Both the position numbers and the translations under genes were made by a program. The notes under the pieces were generated by a model. The model was given only the letters and a program-made list of their open reading frames with translations. It searched no databases and was not told the origin of the DNA. From positions 124,001-188,000 of the IMG/VR virus record IMGVR_UViG_3300017987_000003: 64,000 bases of DNA; one strand, 5' to 3'. This DNA is from a virus. Below, one piece after another: positions 22,469-30,969 of this stretch (its first letter is position 1; every line of letters begins with the position of its first letter).

Positions 22469-24516
22469 TTATCACCAACAAGCACGGGCGTAAAAAATCC
22501 ATTGTTACGCCTGACGAGATTGATATGCGTGCTGGTGAGATTGTCTCTACTTTATCTGAAGCAGAACAGGAATTGTTTTTCGGGATGATTGACGGCGATG
22601 CTGAGGAGCAGATGTCAGTTACCGAGACGATGATGGAGCATCGCTATCACACGCAGCCTGTGTCGATGGAGCAATTCTTGGAGGATCCCTACTACCTTGG
22701 GGAGTCGTGCTCGACGTTGTATCCAGAGTTGCGGAAGGATCTGATTGATCTTTTTGACTATCCATATCGCGAGGTGGTGTTGACAGGCGGCATTGGCGTG
22801 GGCAAGACCTTCGTTCTTTCGATTGCCTTGTGCCGCGTGTTGTACGAGTTGTCATGCCTTGTGGATCCGCAGCGGACGTTTGGTCTGTCGTCGGGCACCG
22901 AGATGGTGATTCCGCTCATTTCGAAAAACTTGATTCTTGCACGTGAGGTGATGAAGACGGCGGTGGATGACAAGATCCGCGAGTCGGTTTATTTTATGGA
23001 GAAATTCGCTCCGAAGATCTCAAAAGAGAACACGGTTTTTCCTAACAATATTCGTGTAATTATAGGGTCGTACGGGTCGGAGCGTATATTGGGATCGAAT
23101 GTGTTTGCGGTGGGGTTGGATGAGACGAACTTTCCGCCTACGCGTAAGTCTCAGCAGATCACTACAGCGATTGGGCAACGCAAGACGGTTGCGCATTTCG
23201 ATCCCGTTGAGAAGGTGTATCGAAGCCTGTTGCGTCGTATCAAATCCAGATTTCAGAAGGCTGGAGGGGATTTCCCTGGGATGGTGATCTTGGCGTCGTC
23301 GGCTGCGACGCTGGAGAGTTTTACTGAGCGCAAGATGAAGGAGAGCGCGAACGATCCCGAGGTGTTTGTGCGTGATCATACGCCGTGGACTGCCAAGCCT
23401 GAGACGGAGTTTTGCGGTGAGAAGTTCTGGGTTATCTGTTCAACATCGTCTATCCGTGCGCGAATCTTGGATGAAGACGAGTATGACATGGTCACCGATG
23501 ATTACTTGCTGGAGAATGATGCATGGCTTATTGACGTTCCAATTGAATTTTTGAACGATTTTGAAACGGATCTGGAGAATGCTCTTCGAGATATTGCGGG
23601 TATTTCTACACAAGCAATTTCCGCGTTTATCCAGCGTGTTGACATGGTGGATAATTGTGCGGATGACAACTTGCCGCATGCGTTTTCGCTGGGGGAATGG
23701 ACGGCAGGCGGCCCTGGATCATTCAAGTGGAGGCAGCTGTGTAAGGAGTTCGAGCGCAAGCTTCCTGGGGGATTCACAGAGACGGCGTTCAGTCCTCGCA
23801 TCAACCCGAAGACATTACGTTGGTGCCATGTGGATACATCAGTCTCGGGCGACTGCACGGGATTTGCTGTGGGGCATATTGATCGTTGGGTGGAAGTTGT
23901 GCGTAGGGAGGGGGGCAACGAGCGGTACTTGGATGACGCGCCGTTTTACCATATGGACATTATTCTGCGGATCAATCCGCCGCCAGGCGAGCAGATATAT
24001 TTGCCTGATATTCGGCGCCTTGTGTACGAACTCCAGGCACATGGTTACAACTTTATGGGGTTCAGTACGGATAAATATCAGTACGTGGAAATGCATCAAC
24101 AGGTGAGGCGGAGGGGCATCCATTGTGAATTAATTTCGATGGACGAAAAAACTGATCCGTATGACGAATTGAAGCGTGCGGTGTACGAGGAACGCATACG
24201 CTATCATAGGTATGAGCCTTTTATTGAGGAGTTGAAGCTTCTGGAATATGATCGTCTTGTGGGTAAAATTGACCATCCCCAGGCTGGGTCAAAAGATGTT
24301 AGTGACGCCGTCGCTGGGGTAGTGTATGGTTTATTACAGGGTTCAGCGCGCTTGCCAATTGGCGTCGGAGCTGATACTCATAAGAGGAAGAGGCATGAAC
24401 ATGCGTGGGTGAGTCCTATGATTCCTGCATCGACGGTTGACATTGAAGAAGTTAGAGCGATGGCCGATGCGGCAACGGATGATTCGGATTTCATGCCTAT
24501 TTTGTTTGGAGACTAA
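22465..24516 (+). CDS. terL: Terminase large subunit
   Basis: 683 residues. VVLTGGIGVGKTFVLSIAL (~residues 104-122) is the Walker A motif; FAVGLDETNF fits Walker B (hydrophobics then DE); HVDTSVSGDCTGFAVGH begins the RNase H-like nuclease with its first Asp; KDVSDAVAGVVYGL carries the last acidic residue. The enzyme pumps DNA into the procapsid and cuts concatemers. GTG start, overlapping the upstream gene; the portal gene follows after three bases. Full length for the family. Confidence 0.95.
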   Translation: MIITNKHGRKKSIVTPDEIDMRAGEIVSTLSEAEQELFFGMIDGDAEEQMSVTETMMEHRYHTQPVSMEQFLEDPYYLGESCSTLYPELRKDLIDLFDYPYREVVLTGGIGVGKTFVLSIALCRVLYELSCLVDPQRTFGLSSGTEMVIPLISKNLILAREVMKTAVDDKIRESVYFMEKFAPKISKENTVFPNNIRVIIGSYGSERILGSNVFAVGLDETNFPPTRKSQQITTAIGQRKTVAHFDPVEKVYRSLLRRIKSRFQKAGGDFPGMVILASSAATLESFTERKMKESANDPEVFVRDHTPWTAKPETEFCGEKFWVICSTSSIRARILDEDEYDMVTDDYLLENDAWLIDVPIEFLNDFETDLENALRDIAGISTQAISAFIQRVDMVDNCADDNLPHAFSLGEWTAGGPGSFKWRQLCKEFERKLPGGFTETAFSPRINPKTLRWCHVDTSVSGDCTGFAVGHIDRWVEVVRREGGNERYLDDAPFYHMDIILRINPPPGEQIYLPDIRRLVYELQAHGYNFMGFSTDKYQYVEMHQQVRRRGIHCELISMDEKTDPYDELKRAVYEERIRYHRYEPFIEELKLLEYDRLVGKIDHPQAGSKDVSDAVAGVVYGLLQGSARLPIGVGADTHKRKRHEHAWVSPMIPASTVDIEEVRAMADAATDDSDFMPILFGD

Positions 24517-24519
24517 CGC

Positions 24520-27213
24520 ATGGCATGGCGTGACTGGATAAAGACATATCTGAAACGCGACAAAGAGACCAAGGTCGCGGATGAATCTCGTGGCGTCTCT
24601 ATCGGTACCCCACCGACGACGGCGGCGGGTGCCTCGATGGAGACGCATGGGAGCGGCTCTTCGATCCTGGGCGAGATGCTCGCGGTCGACACCGATCTTA
24701 TGCGGCGGTACGCGGATTACGAAAACATGGACGACTACGCGGAGACGTGCCTCGGTGCGGATTCGCTTGTTTTCACTGTTGAGCGTGGGTGGGTGCGGAT
24801 TCAAGAGTTGGCTGAATCGCGGGAAGATTTCCATGTTTTGGCCTACGATCGAGAACTCAGATCTTTGGTGCCTGCCAGGGGGTGTGACGCGAGGATGACG
24901 GGGAGACGTGGGCATTCTAAGCCCATGGTGCGTGTAGTTCTTGATGATGGCAGGGAAGTGCGTTGCACAGCAGACCATCTTTTCATGAGGAAGGATGGGT
25001 CCTGGGTGAAAGCTGCTGACTTATTGTGTGGGGATCGCTTGATGCCAGGGGTTGTGCGGATGCGGAGTTTAAATTCTGCTGAGAATCAACCGTACTGGCA
25101 AGTGCATCAGCCTCATTCGGATTCTCAGATTGAGGGGAGGCGCCAGGATCGCCAGCAGAGGTGGGTGTGGGTACATCGTCTTGTGGTCGAGTATATTAAT
25201 GGGGATATTGACGCTCCTCATGTTCATCACAAAGATGGAAACCCGCTCAACAATGCGCCAGGTAATCTTGAGGGCTTGAGTTTGTCGGAGCATGCCCATC
25301 GTCATATTGCGGGGATTGACAACAGTGAGCATTTTCCTGAGTGGACTGATGATCGTAGGGCAGAAATGGCTCTCCGTATGCAGGGGAATGCGTATAGGCG
25401 TGGGGCTGTAATGAGCGACCATGCTCGCCGCAAAATATCAGATGCACATACTGGGCGGTCCAAGAGCGAGGAGTGGAAAAAGAGGATCGGTTTGGCGCAA
25501 CCGAACCGTATCGATTTGAGACAAAAAGATGTAGAGGCCGCTCTTGAGTCTGGTGGAAGCGTGGCTGGTGCTGCGAGGATTCTTGGGGTTTCTTGGAGCA
25601 AGGCGAAGCGCGCAGCTGTCGAATATGATTTGCTGGCTGATGGGGGGAATCATCGTGTGATGTCGGTGGAGCGTGTTGCTGGTGGCGAGCCGGTTTATGA
25701 TCTTACCGTTCCAGGTTATTCGAATTTCGTGTGTAATGGAGTCGTGGTCCACAATTCGGCGGCTCTGGATATTTACGCGGACGACGCCACGATTCCCGAC
25801 AGTGTTCATGGTAAGACGATCTGGGGGACATCTCGTGATCGTGTGATTCGTGACATCATCGACGATTGCCTCCATCGGCGTTTGCGTCTTGAGGAAGATA
25901 TCTGGGTTGCGGTGCGTACGCTGTGCAAGTACGGCAACTGCTTCGCTGAGATTCTTGTTAATGAGATTGGTGTAGTTGGTCTGAATTGGCTCCCTGTTCC
26001 TACGATGCGTCGTATTGTGGACGAGAAGGGGGCTTTGATTGGTTTTGTGCAGGATACCACGGGCACATTTGGGTTTGATTATAAAGCCGTGGTTGCCGCG
26101 ATGAAGAAGAGCCGCCTCCCTGACGTTGAGGAAGAGGGTGGCAAGAATAAGCTCATCTTTTTCCGATCCTGGGAGGTTGTGCATTGGCGCCTCCGTTCGA
26201 AGATGATGCGGGCGCAGTATGGCTACAGCGTGTTGGATTCAGCGCGGTGGGTTTGGAAGCGCTTGCAGATGATGGAAGACACTGCGTTGGTTCAGAAGCT
26301 TACGCGGGCGCCTGGGCGATACGCATTTTATGTTGACACAGGAGATCTTCCGCCGAGGGAAGCGATGGCGCTGGTCAAGAAGGTGAAGCGCGCCTACAAG
26401 AAGAAGAAATTCGTTGATCCTGCGACGGGTCAGCTTGATTTCAAATACAATCCGCTGTCGCCCCACGAGGATTTCTTTATTCCTACGCGGGGTGGCAAAG
26501 AGAGCACGCGGATTGATGTTGTGTCTGGGCCTGATGTCCAGATGATGGACGATGTCGAGTACTTCCTGCGTAAATTGATTGCGGCCATCAAGATTCCTCG
26601 GAGCTATCTGGGGCTGGGTGAGGCAGCCGAGGAGACTTCGAAGTCATTGGCCGAGGCTGACGTTCGATTCGCGCGCGCGTGCATGCGTATTCAGCGCGAA
26701 TTCATCATGGGCGTACGGAAGATAATCCGTCTGCATATGGCGGCGCTGAACATTGATCCCGACTCGGTTGATTGGAAGATCAAGATGTCTGTGCCGAGTG
26801 CGATCTTTGAGATGCAGCAGGTTGAGCTGATGAATGCTCAGGCTGCGCTGGCGTCGTCCATGGCCGAATGGGCGAGCAAGCCGTGGATCTTGCAGCACAT
26901 CTTCCATTTCACCGAGGACGACTCGGCATTTATATGGCGTGAGAAGACTGAAGAAAACGACGAGACGGCGAAGAAGGATGCGGGTACCCAGGCGGACATT
27001 ATGCGGATGTATCCTGAATTGCAGGAGTTGCCTCCTGTGGGTGATGAGGGTGCTGTTGCCGAGTCGCAGATGGGTGCTGAGTTGATTGGTTTGAAGAAGG
27101 TGCTTCAAGAAACTAGTCAAACGTCTTCCGAAGTGGTAAAAAGATTCGAGAAGCTTGAGTCCCGAATGGTTAAATTGGAAAAAACCGCAAGGAGACGAGC
27201 TGTCTCGGGATAG
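24520..27213 (+). CDS. Portal protein, interrupted by an intein
   Basis: 897 residues as translated; removing the 336-residue intein leaves a 561-residue portal, close to T4 gp20-like size. The extein junction reads MDDYAET / SAALDIYADD, a conserved portal segment. Downstream, WLPVPTMRRIVDE, ARWVWKRLQMMEDT, the PTRGGKESTRIDVV clip region and IKIPRSYLGLGEAAEETSK match T4-like portals, which form the dodecameric channel at the capsid vertex. C-terminal coiled coil. Sits between terL and head core genes. Confidence 0.92.
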   Translation: MAWRDWIKTYLKRDKETKVADESRGVSIGTPPTTAAGASMETHGSGSSILGEMLAVDTDLMRRYADYENMDDYAETCLGADSLVFTVERGWVRIQELAESREDFHVLAYDRELRSLVPARGCDARMTGRRGHSKPMVRVVLDDGREVRCTADHLFMRKDGSWVKAADLLCGDRLMPGVVRMRSLNSAENQPYWQVHQPHSDSQIEGRRQDRQQRWVWVHRLVVEYINGDIDAPHVHHKDGNPLNNAPGNLEGLSLSEHAHRHIAGIDNSEHFPEWTDDRRAEMALRMQGNAYRRGAVMSDHARRKISDAHTGRSKSEEWKKRIGLAQPNRIDLRQKDVEAALESGGSVAGAARILGVSWSKAKRAAVEYDLLADGGNHRVMSVERVAGGEPVYDLTVPGYSNFVCNGVVVHNSAALDIYADDATIPDSVHGKTIWGTSRDRVIRDIIDDCLHRRLRLEEDIWVAVRTLCKYGNCFAEILVNEIGVVGLNWLPVPTMRRIVDEKGALIGFVQDTTGTFGFDYKAVVAAMKKSRLPDVEEEGGKNKLIFFRSWEVVHWRLRSKMMRAQYGYSVLDSARWVWKRLQMMEDTALVQKLTRAPGRYAFYVDTGDLPPREAMALVKKVKRAYKKKKFVDPATGQLDFKYNPLSPHEDFFIPTRGGKESTRIDVVSGPDVQMMDDVEYFLRKLIAAIKIPRSYLGLGEAAEETSKSLAEADVRFARACMRIQREFIMGVRKIIRLHMAALNIDPDSVDWKIKMSVPSAIFEMQQVELMNAQAALASSMAEWASKPWILQHIFHFTEDDSAFIWREKTEENDETAKKDAGTQADIMRMYPELQELPPVGDEGAVAESQMGAELIGLKKVLQETSQTSSEVVKRFEKLESRMVKLEKTARRRAVSG
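24748..25755 (+). mobile_element. Intein with HNH/NUMOD homing endonuclease in the portal gene
   Basis: 336 codons. It starts with Cys1 in CLGADSLVFT (block A). RCTADHLFMRKDGSW is block B with TxxH, and VYDLTVPGYSNFVCNG with VVVHN (blocks F and G) precedes Ser+1 of the C-extein. The middle has an HNH nuclease (HVHHKDGNPLNNAPGNLEGL), then NUMOD3-like DNA-binding repeats (MSDHARRKISDAHTGRSKSE) and a helix-turn-helix (GSVAGAARILGVSWSKAKRA). All splicing residues appear intact, so self-excision and homing are expected. Confidence 0.92.
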
Positions 27214-27222
27214 GGGTCGATT

Positions 27223-28080
27223 ATGTATGTCCAGGGTTCTGTGATTGACAAAAAGTTCAAAGGCAGTCTGGAGCATCAGGCGCTTTTGGTAAAAGAGGCG
27301 ATCCTTGAGCATTTTGGCGATTCGCCTGTGCGGATTCTCGCTACTCATCCCAAGCATGCGTACGCGGTGGACGCGGACGGTCAGATGCTGAAGGTGACCT
27401 ACAAGACTGAGAAGGGTGTTGTTGGCGAGGTCAAGGCCAAACCGACGAAGGAAATCCCTGTCATTGAAGATGAGGATATTCCTCGTTTTGTTGCAGGGCA
27501 GTTGCATGCGATGACCGAGGCTGCTCTCAAAGGCAAGGATGTGCCGCGAACTCAAGTTCGCGAGGTGACCCAGCTCTTGACCAGGGACGAGGACTATTGG
27601 ACGTCGGATATTCTGGAAAAGATCAACGAGGCTGTGGATGCGGCCGAGTGGTTTGGGATGTACGAGGCTAACCAGGAGCAGATTCGTACCACGTTGTACG
27701 GAAAAATCCGCGAGATTGAGAGCCCTTTCCCCACCACTAAATTTGCGAAAATTGCACCATCTAAGCTGTCGAAATTCGAAGATGAGTTGCGTGAAGCGTT
27801 GAATCTCGTTGCCAACTTGGTAACAGAGATGGTTGACGAATGCTCTCAGATGGTGTTTGATCAGGATCAGGATGAATTTTTCTGTGCTATCTGTGAATCG
27901 TTGAAAGTTGAAGCGCAAGCCATAGGTGGTTTGCTCGGCAAGGCCGAAAAGTTGATGCGACCCATGGATATTGGGCGCATGGCGGAAGCACATGATAGGC
28001 TTGCTGAACGAGCAAAAACCATGGCTGTTGTGACCGCGTACATGAGAACCCGATCGCAACCCAACGACAACGAGGAGTAG
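27223..28080 (+). CDS. Head-module protein of unknown function
   Basis: 285 residues. The N-terminus is beta-rich (VRILATHPKHAYAVDADG, QMLKVTYKTEKG), the rest helical (EDELREALNLVANLVTEMVD). Not recognised; its place between portal and core genes suggests a prohead component. Palindrome copy 7 lies inside (VPRTQVREV). Confidence 0.6.
   Translation: MYVQGSVIDKKFKGSLEHQALLVKEAILEHFGDSPVRILATHPKHAYAVDADGQMLKVTYKTEKGVVGEVKAKPTKEIPVIEDEDIPRFVAGQLHAMTEAALKGKDVPRTQVREVTQLLTRDEDYWTSDILEKINEAVDAAEWFGMYEANQEQIRTTLYGKIREIESPFPTTKFAKIAPSKLSKFEDELREALNLVANLVTEMVDECSQMVFDQDQDEFFCAICESLKVEAQAIGGLLGKAEKLMRPMDIGRMAEAHDRLAERAKTMAVVTAYMRTRSQPNDNEE
27547..27560. repeat. Palindrome copy 7 (CGAACT-CA-AGTTCG), internal
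   Basis: Inside a coding region, far from any start codon. Confidence 0.85.
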
Positions 28081-28084
28081 AAAA

Positions 28085-29098
28085 ATGGGAAAACGAGCAA
28101 TCCACACTTCTCTCGAAGAGGATCTTCAGAATCTTGGACTGCCAAGTTTCAACATGGCCGAGCAGGCTGCGTTGGGTGGCGTTCCTCTGACCGAGGAGAA
28201 GGACAAAGATGGTAGTGTCGCCGAGGGTGACGACGATCCCACATGCCCGAAGTGCAAAGCCAAGATGGAAGAGGGCAAATGCACGAAGTGCGATCATGTA
28301 ATGGAGTCCAAGGACGAAGATGTCGATAGCACCAATGCCGAGGATTCCGAAGGTGATGATCCCCTGGAGGGCGAGGTCGTCAACGAGGAGTTGTTCTCTG
28401 CGATTATGGAGCTGCCGTTCGAGGGGCTTCAGGCCGAGGATATCGAGGAGATTCTAGAGAAGCTTGCGGAGAAAAAGCTTCCCGAGGATTCCTCTGAAGA
28501 ACTCAAAGAGCGTGCCAATGAGGTCGTGGACTTCCTGCTGGCCGAGGTTGCCGCGAAAGTCACGCGCCGACACAAGGCAGGCAAGATGAGCGCGAAGAAG
28601 TCCTTCCAGTGTCCTCCTGGAACACGGCGTGTTGGTAAGACCCGCAAGTGTGAAAAAGCTGCGAAGGTTGCCGGTGGCAAAGGCAAGCTTATGAAGGAGA
28701 AGCGCAAGAAAGTCAGATGGGGCAAGAGTGGCCTGGGTGCGAAATCCCAGCGCAAGTCTGCCCGCATAGCGAAGCGTCGAGAAGATGTCGATTCTCCATT
28801 CGCGATGGAGCTGGCTGGGTTGCTGGAAGACAACCAGACGGAGGCGATCACGGTACGTGACGATCTCCTTGATCGTGTCGGCAACATCATGGAAATGCTC
28901 GCTGAGGAATTCGCAGATGAGGCTGTGACGCGGGTTCTGGAAGAGGCTTACGAGCCGATCGCGGCATCCTGGGATGCGGGGCGTCTGGACGAGGTCGTCA
29001 TGGACGAGGACGAGTTTATTGCTGAAATCAAGCCGGTTCTTACCCTGATCCACAAGTCGCTGGAAAAAATCGGGGCTGAGGAAGAACTGGGAAACTGA
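28085..29098 (+). CDS. Head core/scaffold-like protein, zero-frame form
   Basis: 337 residues. CPKCKAKMEEGKCTKCDHVM is a zinc ribbon at ~55-75; an acidic region follows; ~165-240 is strongly basic (FQCPPGTRRVGKTRKCEKAA, AKSQRKSARIAKRRED); the C-terminus is acidic and helical. Position between portal and prohead protease suggests an internal core protein, like T4 gp67/gp68 by place only. The stop TGA at 29096 directly follows a GGGAAAC slippery heptamer, so a longer product is predicted. Confidence 0.7.
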   Translation: MGKRAIHTSLEEDLQNLGLPSFNMAEQAALGGVPLTEEKDKDGSVAEGDDDPTCPKCKAKMEEGKCTKCDHVMESKDEDVDSTNAEDSEGDDPLEGEVVNEELFSAIMELPFEGLQAEDIEEILEKLAEKKLPEDSSEELKERANEVVDFLLAEVAAKVTRRHKAGKMSAKKSFQCPPGTRRVGKTRKCEKAAKVAGGKGKLMKEKRKKVRWGKSGLGAKSQRKSARIAKRREDVDSPFAMELAGLLEDNQTEAITVRDDLLDRVGNIMEMLAEEFADEAVTRVLEEAYEPIAASWDAGRLDEVVMDEDEFIAEIKPVLTLIHKSLEKIGAEEELGN

Positions 29099-29118
29099 CG
29101 AGCCGCCTCGGCGAGGCG
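29089..29118 (+). promoter_or_regulatory. Programmed -1 frameshift signal
   Basis: GGGAAAC at 29089-29095 is in the correct phase (G GGA AAC before TGA). After an 8-base spacer comes a hairpin CGCCTC-GGC-GAGGCG (29104-29118). This is the heptamer, spacer and stem layout of known -1 sites; the lambda gpG/GT site uses GGGAAAG. Confidence 0.75.
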
Positions 29119-29316
29119 AAATGGCGACGCCGTTTAGGGACATCGTCGGGGCGCAAGGAGCTGGTAGGGTTTGAGTCGCTCAAAAAAGCTGCTCGGGGTG
29201 ATGGGAAAAAGACGGATAGACGAGTCTCCCCTGAAGCCAAGAGGAAACTCGACAGGAACCCACTTGCACGAACATCGTTCCGGCGGTGGCGTGGAAAAAC
29301 TGGCAAGAGAGGGTGA
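29095..29316 (+). CDS. -1 frame extension of the head core protein
   Basis: 73 codons open in the -1 frame from the slip site to TGA at 29314-29316, five bases before the protease ATG, so it fills the gap exactly. No ATG, GTG or TTG occurs in the frame. Translation is very basic: 25 Lys/Arg against 7 Asp/Glu, with stretches such as GRKELVGFESLKKAARG, SPEAKRKLDRNPLA and SFRRWRGKTGKRG. The fusion would have 410 residues. A basic tail could bind DNA or the acidic scaffold. A competing open frame, in phase with the protease, also exists here. Confidence 0.65.
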   Translation: MTSRLGEAKWRRRLGTSSGRKELVGFESLKKAARGDGKKTDRRVSPEAKRKLDRNPLARTSFRRWRGKTGKRG

Positions 29317-29320
29317 TGAA

Positions 29321-30940
29321 ATGCCGAATTTGCTGATTGAATCAAGTCCCGTCCATCTTACGCTGACAGAAGGCGCGGGTGGAAAAACGATAGCTCGTGG
29401 CGAGTTCGGGCGTGTTGGCGTGCCGACTCAGAATGGGCGTATTTATCCCGAAGAGTTGATGATGCGCGAGATCAAGAGGCTCTCGGAAGATATTAGCAAG
29501 CGCAGAATCCTGGGGGAGCTGGACCATCCGACCGATGGTAAGACTTCTCTGAAGCGCGTCTCCCATGTGATCACTGGGCTCAAAATCAAGGACGGTATTG
29601 TCGTTGGGGAGGCTGAGATTCTCAACACGCCCGAGGGTAAAACCTTGAAGGCGCTGATCGAGGCGAACGTACAGATCGGAATCTCCTCACGGGGATTTGG
29701 GTCTACGCGGCCATCGGAGGATCCGAAGATTGAGGGCGAAGTCGTACAGGGTGATTTCGTCTTGAAGACCTGGGACTTTGTTGCGGACCCCGCGATGAAG
29801 ACTGCGGTGCCTGGCATTTTCACTGAGGATGTCGATGAGAATCAGCCCGACGTGGCCCAGCTGTTCCTGGACGAGTTTCCTGAGATTGCTGCTTCCTTGC
29901 AGGAAGATGCGGTTACCAAGGCGAAGCTCAAGGTCAACAAGGGTGTCGATGAGGCGGTTGCCGAGGCCGAGTCCCGCGTGCGCGAGGAGATGACTGAGGC
30001 GTTTGAGAAGAAGTTCGCTGGTGCTTTGCTAGAGACGAAGGAGACGATTGCCGAGGAGCTGCGCGAGGAGTTTGCGGCTGATCCTGACATTGGGGGTGCG
30101 AAGGCGGTGCTGGCTGCTGTGTGGGATATGGTTGCACCGTTTCAGGCGACGCCAGATGAGAAGGCAGCGTCTGACGCGGTCAAGGCCAGGGAGCTGGAGG
30201 TTTCCGAGGCCAAAGAGTCGGCCAGGGAGAGCGAGGAGCGTGCGGTCCGTGCTGAGTGTATGGAGTACATTGAGCGCGAGATCGGTGGTCATCCGATGGC
30301 TGAGTCGATTCGTAAATTGGTGTCAAAGCAGCAGTTTGCTGGCCTGGATGATGCCAAAGAGAAGCTCGCTGCGATTCTTGCGGATCTCCCCGAGCGGACG
30401 GACGAAGGAATGGTCTCCGAGGAGGAGGCCGAACTGAGAGAAGAAAACGCAGCAATGCGTGAAAAGGTGTCCCTCCTTACGGAGAGGGTAGAAAAGCTGG
30501 ATGCGAAACTGAAGAAAGCTGTAGAGGTAGGAATGGAGGCAGATTCTCAGCGACAGGATGCTGAGAGCCGCGTGGAAGAGGCCGAAAAAGAGAGAGACAA
30601 CGCCCTGGAAGAAGCGACAAATGCAGAGGCGAAGCTCGAACTTGAGGTCTACAAACACGATAAGGTTGTGGGATTGTCAAATGGTAGAGAGTTGCTTGGT
30701 CTCATGGAGGATATAACTTCACGGGCCGCAGTTGACAGGTTGGTGACGAAGGATGGAGTCAAGGATGTCTCTGAGCGGCGACTCGCGGATGCGCGTAAGA
30801 GTTTACAGCGTGGCGTGGGCGAGCGGCAGGAGAAAGAACAGCTGAATGAGGGTGTCAGAGCTTCGAGGAGTCCCAAAAAGGATGATCTCGGGAATGACAT
30901 GGGTCTCATGAAGCGATTGGCGGGTGTCTCATTAGAGTAG
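29321..30940 (+). CDS. Prohead protease fused to a scaffold-like coiled coil
   Basis: 539 residues. The N-terminal ~180 residues match T4 gp21-type prohead core proteases: GRIYPEELMMREI, RRILGELDHPTDG (catalytic His) and VQIGISSRGFGS (catalytic Ser). The remaining ~350 residues are acidic coiled coil (EEAELREENAAMREKVSLLT), like a scaffold core protein. One polypeptide thus seems to combine T4 gp21 and gp22 roles. ATG 29321 is chosen for its GAGAGGG site; an upstream TTG at 29171 is in frame but overlaps the frameshift extension. Confidence 0.85.
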   Translation: MPNLLIESSPVHLTLTEGAGGKTIARGEFGRVGVPTQNGRIYPEELMMREIKRLSEDISKRRILGELDHPTDGKTSLKRVSHVITGLKIKDGIVVGEAEILNTPEGKTLKALIEANVQIGISSRGFGSTRPSEDPKIEGEVVQGDFVLKTWDFVADPAMKTAVPGIFTEDVDENQPDVAQLFLDEFPEIAASLQEDAVTKAKLKVNKGVDEAVAEAESRVREEMTEAFEKKFAGALLETKETIAEELREEFAADPDIGGAKAVLAAVWDMVAPFQATPDEKAASDAVKARELEVSEAKESARESEERAVRAECMEYIEREIGGHPMAESIRKLVSKQQFAGLDDAKEKLAAILADLPERTDEGMVSEEEAELREENAAMREKVSLLTERVEKLDAKLKKAVEVGMEADSQRQDAESRVEEAEKERDNALEEATNAEAKLELEVYKHDKVVGLSNGRELLGLMEDITSRAAVDRLVTKDGVKDVSERRLADARKSLQRGVGERQEKEQLNEGVRASRSPKKDDLGNDMGLMKRLAGVSLE

Positions 30941-30969
30941 GCCGTCACAACCACGACTGAGGAGAAAAA

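Noticed and set aside
29171-29320. In-frame N-terminal extension of the prohead protease from TTG 29171 or ATG 29201
   Set aside because: No good ribosome site, whereas ATG 29321 has one and begins at a protein-like N-terminus; the stretch is better explained by the -1 frame. It remains the main alternative reading.
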